The translations under genes were made by a program, and so were the position numbers. The notes under the pieces are model-generated. The model ran no database searches. It saw only the letters and a list, made by a program, of their open reading frames with translations, and had not been told where the DNA came from. From contig JAQXQU010000017.1 of assembly GCA_029101345.1 (NCBI GenBank), positions 1-64,000 of the forward strand: DNA of 64,000 bases, written 5' to 3'. Shown here in pieces: positions 58,683 to 64,000 of this stretch. This DNA comes from Erysipelotrichaceae bacterium (GTDB taxonomy: Bacteria; Bacillota_I; Bacilli_A; Erysipelotrichales; Erysipelotrichaceae). The number at the start of each line of letters is the position of its first letter. The stretch's first letter is position 1.

Positions 58683-58996
58683 TGATTAAAGCTTTCTACG
58701 GACTTGAGGGTAACAGATACCAATATCTAAGCGTCAAAGGACATGCTGATTATCAGCAACATGGCCGGGACTTGGTATGTGCCTCAGTCAGTTCAATCAT
58801 GTTCGGTTTCATGAATGCAATTGATGAAACCGGTGAAGATGTTGAAATCAGTGATTTGGGTAACCAGATCATCATATCTTCAAGAAGTGAGAGTGAAGTA
58901 ATTCAGAATTACTTCAGTCTTGTAATCACTCAGCTGAAGACAATTGAATCGTCCTTTGGCGAGTATCTTAAAGTAGAAAGGAAGAACAACATATGA
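58682..58996 (+). CDS. prp: Ribosomal-processing cysteine protease Prp
   Basis: A 104-residue protease with catalytic His21 in VKGHADY and Cys33 in [10 protein letters not shown], the spacing known for Prp. It removes the N-terminal extension of L27, encoded next with an ATGA overlap. Presence of the extension in this rpmA ([10 protein letters not shown] before ASKKG) matches the enzyme's presence. Confidence 0.95.
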   Translation: MIKAFYGLEGNRYQYLSVKGHADYQQHGRDLVCASVSSIMFGFMNAIDETGEDVEISDLGNQIIISSRSESEVIQNYFSLVITQLKTIESSFGEYLKVERKNNI

Positions 58997-59277
58997 AATA
59001 TGTATTAGATATTCAGTACTTCGCTTCTAAGAAGGGTGTTAGTTCGACTAAGAACGGTCGTGATTCTCATTCAAAGCGCTTAGGTGCAAAGTTGGCTGAT
59101 GGTCAGTTCGCAACTGCTGGATCTATCATTTACCGTCAGAGAGGAACAAAGATTCATCCTGGCACAAATGTTGGTAAGGGTGGAGATGATACTTTGTTCT
59201 GTCTTGTTGATGGTGTTGTCAAATATGAACATCTAGGCAAGGATCGCAAGAAAGTATCTGTATATCCTGTAGCTTAA
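58993..59277 (+). CDS. rpmA: 50S ribosomal protein L27 with Prp-cleaved extension
   Basis: A 94-residue L27 whose first ten residues ([10 protein letters not shown]) precede [15 protein letters not shown], the conserved mature N terminus that reaches the peptidyl-transferase centre. The IQYF/ASKKG junction fits the known Prp cut site between F and A. Later motifs include [21 protein letters not shown] terminator follows. Confidence 0.97.
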   Translation: MKYVLDIQYFASKKGVSSTKNGRDSHSKRLGAKLADGQFATAGSIIYRQRGTKIHPGTNVGKGGDDTLFCLVDGVVKYEHLGKDRKKVSVYPVA

Positions 59278-59283
59278 TGAGCA

Positions 59284-59312
59284 CAAAAGCCCTTATTATG
59301 GGGCTTTTTCTT
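59284..59312 (+). terminator. Terminator of the rplU-prp-rpmA operon
   Basis: AAAAGCCC pairs with GGGGCTTTT around a short loop and continues as TTCTTTT. obgE starts 18 bases further on, so read-through into obgE is likely. Confidence 0.8.
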
Positions 59313-59329
59313 TTGAAAAGAGGTGCAAG

Positions 59330-60622
59330 ATGCAATTTATAGATAAAGTCAAAGTCAAATTGAAAGCCGGTAATGGCGGCAATGGCATTGTTGCTTGGCG
59401 TCGGCAAAAATATGTTCCATTAGGGGGACCTGATGGTGGTGATGGCGGCAAGGGTGGTTCTATCATTTTTGTGGCTGATTCCAATAAGACAACTCTGCTT
59501 GATTTGCGTTATACCAAGCTGATCAGAGCCGAAGATGGTGAGAATGGCAAGAACAACAAGATGTATGGACAATCAAGGGATGATGTCTATGTCAAGGTTC
59601 CAGTTGGTACTATCATCAAGGATGCCAAAACAGCCGATGTTTTAGCTGATTTGAATGAAAACGGTGCAGAAGCCACTATATGCAAGGGCGGCAAGGGCGG
59701 CAAGGGCAATCGTCATTTTGCCTCTGCTCGCAATTCTGCGCCTGAATATGCTAAATTGGGCGAAGCTGGTGAGGAAAAAGAGGTCATTGTCGAACTAAAG
59801 CTTTTGGCTGATGTTGGTTTGGTTGGCTTTCCATCTGTTGGCAAATCAACTCTCTTATCGGTTGTTTCCAATGCTCGGCCCGAGATTGCTGATTACCCAT
59901 TTACAACCCTGACCCCCCAGCTAGGTATGGTTAAAGTTGCTGATTCATCATTTGTCATGGCGGATTTGCCAGGGCTGATTGAAGGAGCTAGCGAAGGCAA
60001 GGGATTAGGCCATGAGTTTTTGAAACATATTGAAAGATGCCGTCTGATTCTTCATGTATTGGATATGGGAAGCAGTGAAGGCCGTGATCCGCTTTCAGAT
60101 TATGAAATAATCAACAATGAACTGAAATCATATCCCGGCAATCTTGACAAACGTCCTCAGATTGTTGTTGCAAACAAGATGGATCTTGAAGGTGCTAGTG
60201 ATAATCTTGAACGTTTCAAAAAGAAGTATTCAGATGTTGAAATCTTTGAAACCACAACCATTATCAATGAAGGATTGACCCCAGTTCTTTATCGCGTCAA
60301 GGAGCTTCTGAATGAACTTCCATATTTCCCTCTCTATGATACGGAAAAGGCGCGCGAGAAGGTTATCTATACTTATGAAAAGCCTGTTGAATTCACTGTT
60401 TATAATGAAGGCAACGGCATATTCCGAGTTGAAGGTGAAAGGATAGATCGGCTTTTTGCCCAGACTGATTTCAATAATGAAGATGCTGTTCTGCGTTTTG
60501 GACGCATGCTTTCAAAGATGAAAGTCGATGAAGCATTAAGGGAAAAGGGCTGCAAGAATGGCGATCATGTCTATATCAAGGATTATGGCTTTGATTTCAT
60601 GGATGATGAAGATGAGTTCTAG
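59330..60622 (+). CDS. obgE: Obg-family GTPase
   Basis: A 430-residue GTPase in three parts: the Gly-rich Obg domain (FIDKVKVKLKAGNGGNGIVAWRR, GGDGGKGGS), a G domain from about 160 (GFPSVGKST, DLPGLIEGAS, NKMD), and a C-terminal OCT domain (VYNEGNGIFRVEGERIDRLF). It works in late 50S assembly and stress control. GAGGTG lies 6 bases before the ATG. Its place after rplU-rpmA is the common bacterial order. The stop codon lies in its terminator. Confidence 0.97.
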   Translation: MQFIDKVKVKLKAGNGGNGIVAWRRQKYVPLGGPDGGDGGKGGSIIFVADSNKTTLLDLRYTKLIRAEDGENGKNNKMYGQSRDDVYVKVPVGTIIKDAKTADVLADLNENGAEATICKGGKGGKGNRHFASARNSAPEYAKLGEAGEEKEVIVELKLLADVGLVGFPSVGKSTLLSVVSNARPEIADYPFTTLTPQLGMVKVADSSFVMADLPGLIEGASEGKGLGHEFLKHIERCRLILHVLDMGSSEGRDPLSDYEIINNELKSYPGNLDKRPQIVVANKMDLEGASDNLERFKKKYSDVEIFETTTIINEGLTPVLYRVKELLNELPYFPLYDTEKAREKVIYTYEKPVEFTVYNEGNGIFRVEGERIDRLFAQTDFNNEDAVLRFGRMLSKMKVDEALREKGCKNGDHVYIKDYGFDFMDDEDEF

Positions 60623-60636
60623 GACTCATCTTTTTA
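60610..60636 (+). terminator. Terminator of obgE
   Basis: AGATGAGT pairs with ACTCATCT around a 6-base loop holding the stop codon, followed by TTTT. Confidence 0.9.
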
Positions 60637-60658
60637 ATAAGTACCAGACATTTCATAG

Positions 60659-60664
60659 TATAAT
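60659..60664 (+). promoter_or_regulatory. -10 box of ruvAB
   Basis: TATAAT ends 6 bases before the ruvA ATG at 60671, shortly after the obgE terminator. There is no ribosome site, so ruvA is probably leaderless. Confidence 0.6.
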
Positions 60665-60670
60665 TGTCTT

Positions 60671-61225
60671 ATGATTGGATTTTTAAGAGGAACAGTTCAT
60701 GCCTTTGGCAGTGATTATTTATTGCTGGATGTCAATAATGTCGGTTATCGTATCAATTACTATCATCCAGATACTTTAGCCAAGGGCAAGGAAGTCACCA
60801 TTTATACCTATCAGAATGTCCGTGAGGATGAAATCAGCCTCTTTGGCTTTGTTTCGCTTGAAGAATATGATCTTTTTGTCAAACTCATTTCGGTCAAGGG
60901 CCTTGGTCCAAAGACAGCATCCAATATTTTGGCTGTCGCCAGTGTTGATAGCATTATTGAAGCAATCGAAAATGGCGATGTCAGCTTTATGAACAGAATG
61001 CCTGGTGTTGGCAAGAAGACAGCTTCCCAGATTATTCTCGATCTGAAAGGAAAACTGGTGGAAACAGGCAATAAGGTAGTAGATGAAAGTCTGAGTGAAG
61101 TCTCTGAAGCTCTAAAGGCTCTTGGTTATCGTAATAGTGAAATCAGTGCTGTCTTGAAGAAACTTGACAAGGATGGAAGTGTCAACGATAAGATCAGGAA
61201 GGCTCTGAGCTTGCTGGCAAAGTGA
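60671..61225 (+). CDS. ruvA: Holliday junction helicase subunit RuvA
   Basis: A 184-residue protein: N-terminal OB fold ([28 protein letters not shown]), two helix-hairpin-helix motifs ([13 protein letters not shown] and [20 protein letters not shown]) and a C-terminal RuvB-binding domain ([18 protein letters not shown]). A tetramer of it holds the Holliday junction for RuvB. ruvB starts 7 bases later. Confidence 0.97.
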   Translation: MIGFLRGTVHAFGSDYLLLDVNNVGYRINYYHPDTLAKGKEVTIYTYQNVREDEISLFGFVSLEEYDLFVKLISVKGLGPKTASNILAVASVDSIIEAIENGDVSFMNRMPGVGKKTASQIILDLKGKLVETGNKVVDESLSEVSEALKALGYRNSEISAVLKKLDKDGSVNDKIRKALSLLAK

Positions 61226-61232
61226 GGTAGCA

Positions 61233-62237
61233 ATGAAGGAAGACAAAATTTTATCAGCAATAAAACTGGATGATGAAGAGGAACTGAGCCTAAGACCCCA
61301 GTATTTAAGGGAATATATTGGTCAAAAGGATCTGAAGGAAAATCTTAGCATATTCATCGAAGCGGCTAAGCAAAGGGATGAATCATTGGATCATGTTCTG
61401 CTCTATGGTCCTCCTGGCTTGGGAAAAACAACACTAGCCTATATTCTGGCTAATGAAATGGGTTCAAAAGTCAAGGTTACCAGTGGTCCAAGCATTGAAA
61501 GAAGTGGTGATTTAGCTGCTATTCTATCAACTCTTGAAGCGGGTGACATCCTCTTTATTGATGAAATCCACCGTTTGCCAAAAGCCATTGAAGAAGTGCT
61601 TTATCCGGCAATGGAAGACTTCTGCCTTGATATTGTCATTGGCAAGGAGGAAGGAGCCAGATCCATCCGTTTGGATCTGCCACCATTTACACTTGTTGGT
61701 GCTACAACCAGAGCAGGTTCCATCTCCTCACCATTAAGAGATCGTTTTGGCATAGTTTTCAAGCTTGAATATTATTCGGAAGAGGAATTGTCACAGATTG
61801 TGGCCAGAACATCAAAAGTCTATGGAGCAACAATTGATGATGAAGCAGTTGTGGAAATTGCCAGAAGATCAAGAGGAACACCGCGTATTGCCAATCGGCT
61901 CTTCAAAAGAGTCAGGGATTTTGCTCAGGTTAGAAACAATGGGGAAGTATCATTATCTATTGCCAAGCAGTCATTATCAAGGCTTAAGGTTGATGACAAG
62001 GGCTTGGATAGCACTGACCTCAACTATCTCAATGGTCTTATCAGAAGATTCAAGGGTGGGCCAGTAGGCATTGAGACATTAGCTAGTGCAATTGGAGAGG
62101 AAACCGTTACCCTAGAGGATGTCATTGAACCATATCTTATGCAGATCGGCTTTATCAATCGGACAGCTAGGGGCAGGATGGCAACAGCCAAGGCATATGA
62201 ACATTTGAAAATCAGCACAGAAACATCATTGTTTTAG
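61233..62237 (+). CDS. ruvB: Holliday junction helicase subunit RuvB
   Basis: A 334-residue AAA+ motor: [20 protein letters not shown], Walker [10 protein letters not shown], Walker [10 protein letters not shown], the sensor [36 protein letters not shown], and the C-terminal winged helix with [13 protein letters not shown]. It drives branch migration with RuvA. GAGGTAG lies just before the ATG. Confidence 0.98.
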   Translation: MKEDKILSAIKLDDEEELSLRPQYLREYIGQKDLKENLSIFIEAAKQRDESLDHVLLYGPPGLGKTTLAYILANEMGSKVKVTSGPSIERSGDLAAILSTLEAGDILFIDEIHRLPKAIEEVLYPAMEDFCLDIVIGKEEGARSIRLDLPPFTLVGATTRAGSISSPLRDRFGIVFKLEYYSEEELSQIVARTSKVYGATIDDEAVVEIARRSRGTPRIANRLFKRVRDFAQVRNNGEVSLSIAKQSLSRLKVDDKGLDSTDLNYLNGLIRRFKGGPVGIETLASAIGEETVTLEDVIEPYLMQIGFINRTARGRMATAKAYEHLKISTETSLF

Positions 62238-62275
62238 CAAATAGGCCTGTAATAATTCACTATTTGCCAATTGTG

Positions 62276-62305
62276 TTGATTATTATTTGCTTTTTATGAT
62301 AAACT
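62276..62305 (+). promoter_or_regulatory. Promoter of rpmG
   Basis: TTGATT at 62276 and TAAACT at 62300 have 18-base spacing, with a TGA just before the -10 (extended type). Confidence 0.65.
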
Positions 62306-62334
62306 AAATAAGCAATTAATCGGAGGAAGTAGAA

Positions 62335-62484
62335 ATGAGAGATGATATCATTTTCAAGTGCACTGAATGTGGCGAAGAAAACTACATCGGTACAAGAAAT
62401 AAGAAAAAGCATCCTGAAAAGATGGAAATCAAGAAGTATTGCCCTAGATGCAATAAGAAGACTGCTCATAAGGAGAAAAAATAA
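62335..62484 (+). CDS. rpmG: 50S ribosomal protein L33
   Basis: A 49-residue protein: IIFKCTECGEENYIGTRNKK and KKYCPRCNKKTAHKEKK carry the two Cys pairs of the zinc-binding form of L33. CGGAGG lies 8 bases before the ATG. It has its own promoter and a terminator that contains the stop codon. Many Firmicutes also carry a Cys-free L33 used under zinc limitation, which is not in this window. Confidence 0.95.
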   Translation: MRDDIIFKCTECGEENYIGTRNKKKHPEKMEIKKYCPRCNKKTAHKEKK

Positions 62485-62506
62485 GCGTATTACGCTTATT
62501 TTCTTT
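62480..62506 (+). terminator. Terminator of rpmG
   Basis: AATAAGCG pairs with CGCTTATT around a 5-base loop, followed by TTCTTT, and includes the stop codon. Confidence 0.85.
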
Positions 62507-62508
62507 AT

Positions 62509-63102
62509 ATGGAAATCAGAAGATATGTTATGGGTGAGGTGATGACCAACACCTATTTCCTAATAGAGGGAAAGGAAGCCATCATCATCGATCCTGCCTG
62601 CAAAGCTGAAAAAGCCATTTCCCTTCTTGAAGGTTATGAACTAAAAGGCATTCTATTGACTCATGGCCATTTCGATCATTTGAAAGCCGTTGATGGCTTA
62701 TATAGGAAGTATCAAGTTCCTGTTTTTCTTCACAAGGAAGATGAATTTCTGGCTAGGGATAAATATGCTGGTGCCATCTTTGGCATGAGTGCCTATATCA
62801 GTTGCCCTACTATGCCAATTAAGGAAGGCAAGATGTCTATTGGCAGTTTCGAATTTGAAACCATCTATACACCAGGTCATACTCCTGGCTCTGTTATCTA
62901 TGTCTTTGAAGATGATATCTTTACTGGTGATACATTGTTTCATCTTTCGGTTGGAAGAACAGATCTTGTTGGTGGCAACGAGCGCATACTTCGTGACTCC
63001 CTTAAAGCCTTCAGGGATTTTAAGAAAGACTATCGGATTCATCCCGGACATGAAGCAGAAACAACATTGGAGTTTGAACTTCAATACAATCCTTATCTAT
63101 AA
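62509..63102 (+). CDS. MBL-fold hydrolase (glyoxalase II-like)
   Basis: A 197-residue metallo-beta-lactamase fold protein: NTYFLIEGKEAIIIDPACK, the metal motif LTHGHFDHL, TPGHTPGSVIYV, FTGDTLF and HPGHEAET near the end. This short form is common in Gram-positives and may act on thioesters or other small substrates; it lacks the C-terminal domain of true glyoxalase II. No ribosome site is seen before the ATG, which lies just after the rpmG terminator, so the start is uncertain. Confidence 0.9.
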   Translation: MEIRRYVMGEVMTNTYFLIEGKEAIIIDPACKAEKAISLLEGYELKGILLTHGHFDHLKAVDGLYRKYQVPVFLHKEDEFLARDKYAGAIFGMSAYISCPTMPIKEGKMSIGSFEFETIYTPGHTPGSVIYVFEDDIFTGDTLFHLSVGRTDLVGGNERILRDSLKAFRDFKKDYRIHPGHEAETTLEFELQYNPYL

Positions 63103-63108
63103 GCATGC

Positions 63109-63139
63109 AGCTTTTGGCTTTTGGCCAAAAGCTTTTTTC
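63109..63139 (+). terminator. Terminator of the MBL hydrolase gene
   Basis: GCTTTTGGC pairs with GCCAAAAGC around TTTTG, followed by six T residues. Confidence 0.92.
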
Positions 63140-63190
63140 TTTTAGGAATCACCATGGCTTATGGCAATAAATAGTCATAGGAGGTCGAGA

Positions 63191-64000
63191 ATGGAAAAGA
63201 GGCTGATATCTATTCTAAGACTGGCTATCAAGCATCAGGCCAGTGATATTCACCTGACCCTCAAGGGACATGAAATGATCATTGAAATGCGTATTAATGA
63301 CAAAATGGCAAAAATCAAGACACAGAAAGGGGATAATAGGCTGATTCGCTATCTGCAATATCTGGCTAATCTTGATGTTGGGAGAATTCTTGTTCCACAG
63401 ACCGGACAGTTTGAAATGGTTGTGGATGGTACAATGCTGTCTTTGCGTTTTGCACTAATCAATAACTACAATTTCAGCAATGGTGTACTGAGGATTCTCA
63501 ACAGCAGCCTTAAGATCAATCCCAAAAGGCTATCGGTCTATCAGTTCCAGAATGAAATGCTTGAGAAAATGATGAGGGAACCTTATGGCCTGATTCTTTT
63601 TTCCGGACCAACCGGTTCAGGCAAGACGACAACGATGTATTCATTGCTAAATGATGTTGCCAACAGCAAGATCTACACCATTGAAGATCCAATTGAGGTC
63701 TATAGTGAAAAATATGTGCAATTGCAGGTAAACGAAGCGATTGGGCTTGATTATGCCAGTGGAGTCCGGCAGATATTAAGGCATGATCCCGATATCATCA
63801 TGATTGGAGAAATCAGAGATGAAAAAGCTGCCAAAATGGCGGTTGTTGCGGCTAACACCGGGCATCTGGTCTTGAGCACCATTCATAGTTCAACTTCGGC
63901 ATCGGTTATTACCCGAATGAATGAGCTTGGTGTCAATGAGCAACACTTGCTGGAGATGTTGATATGTTCAATCAATCAGCGGATGATTCAGACCAAAACA
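63191..64000 (+). CDS. comGA: ComGA-like type II secretion/competence pilus ATPase (partial)
   Basis: The first 270 codons are in the window and the frame is open at the right edge. The protein starts MEKRLISILRLAIKHQASDIHL, as in ComGA, and has Walker A GPTGSGKTTTMYSLL, the Asp box YTIEDPIE, Walker B DPDIIMIGEIRDEKAA and the His box STIHSSTSAS. It powers assembly of the pseudopilus used for DNA uptake. AGGAGG lies 6 bases before the ATG. Later comG genes are expected just beyond the window. Confidence 0.93.
   Translation, partial: MEKRLISILRLAIKHQASDIHLTLKGHEMIIEMRINDKMAKIKTQKGDNRLIRYLQYLANLDVGRILVPQTGQFEMVVDGTMLSLRFALINNYNFSNGVLRILNSSLKINPKRLSVYQFQNEMLEKMMREPYGLILFSGPTGSGKTTTMYSLLNDVANSKIYTIEDPIEVYSEKYVQLQVNEAIGLDYASGVRQILRHDPDIIMIGEIRDEKAAKMAVVAANTGHLVLSTIHSSTSASVITRMNELGVNEQHLLEMLICSINQRMIQTKT

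Noticed and set aside
1-64000. CRISPR array, insertion sequence or prophage
   Set aside because: I saw no regularly spaced repeats, transposase or integrase motifs, terminal inverted repeats or structural phage genes in reading both strands.

Overview
This window reads as ordinary, very compact chromosome from a low-GC Gram-positive bacterium, most likely an Erysipelotrichia-type Firmicute (the side of the phylum closest to Mollicutes). The reasons are AT-rich DNA, strong AGGAGG-type ribosome sites, the rplU-prp-rpmA arrangement with an N-extended L27, an RNA polymerase delta subunit, an ECF transporter operon (ecfA1-ecfA2-ecfT-truA), a lysine riboswitch, FemABX peptidyltransferases, the non-mevalonate genes ispF and ispG, and a comGA-like gene at the right edge. 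Genus cannot be fixed from sequence reading alone. I see no prophage, insertion sequence, CRISPR array or integrase.

Layout. 1-5430: tRNA-Arg(CCT), a small hypothetical gene, a three-gene operon of tiny proteins ending in a DUF2200 protein, a rhodanese lipoprotein, and a signalling pair (an HTH-receiver fusion and a hybrid histidine kinase). 5440-16050: an MscS channel with an Ig-like surface protein, Nudix, metallophosphoesterase and PfkB enzymes, a BTAD-type regulator with a GGDEF-like tail, a PHP phosphatase, a diguanylate cyclase, a membrane HEYGH protein, GNAT, nitroreductase and LysR genes. 16187-19252: a five-gene cluster (zinc-ribbon membrane protein, DUF5685-like protein, J-domain/TPR protein with a Cys-rich tail, divergent deformylase, unknown). 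19249-27626: an RlmI-like methyltransferase facing a patatin-thrC-thrB operon, then hypB, a 958-residue Fe-S flavoprotein and hypA. 27742-35968: coaX with a pantothenate-type ECF S component, folate salvage, DUF1934-rpoE, HAD-ispF, and the ECF module with truA. 36222-40291: csp, cca, two femX genes and tRNA-Thr(CGT), all on the minus strand. 40384-55496: an S66 peptidase, threonine aldolase, polysaccharide deacetylase, WYL regulator, ispG, rRNA methyltransferase, MFS, dnaE and a two-component system with two trailing genes. 55512-64000: a lysine-riboswitch ABC transporter, rplU-prp-rpmA, obgE, ruvAB, rpmG, an MBL hydrolase and comGA (cut by the window end).

Two signals run through the region. 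First, about fifteen genes have a TATAAT-like -10 box ending only 6-8 (up to 11) bases before the start codon and no ribosome binding site, so their mRNAs should be leaderless or nearly so; several carry an extended TGn-10. Second, genes are packed so tightly that Rho-independent terminators often contain the stop codon, and start/stop overlaps (ATGA, TAATG) are common.

The most striking unit is cca-femX-femX-tRNA-Thr. The enzyme that builds tRNA CCA ends, two peptidyltransferases that use aminoacyl-tRNA to decorate peptidoglycan precursors, and a threonine tRNA lie in one direction with no Rho-independent terminator between them. The last protein gene is joined to the tRNA by a perfect hairpin lacking a U-tract. 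This may be a co-transcribed supply line for cell-wall branching, which is inference. A second unit worth attention is a nickel-insertion pair (hypB/hypA) that brackets a multi-cluster flavoprotein, with no hydrogenase subunit visible in the window.
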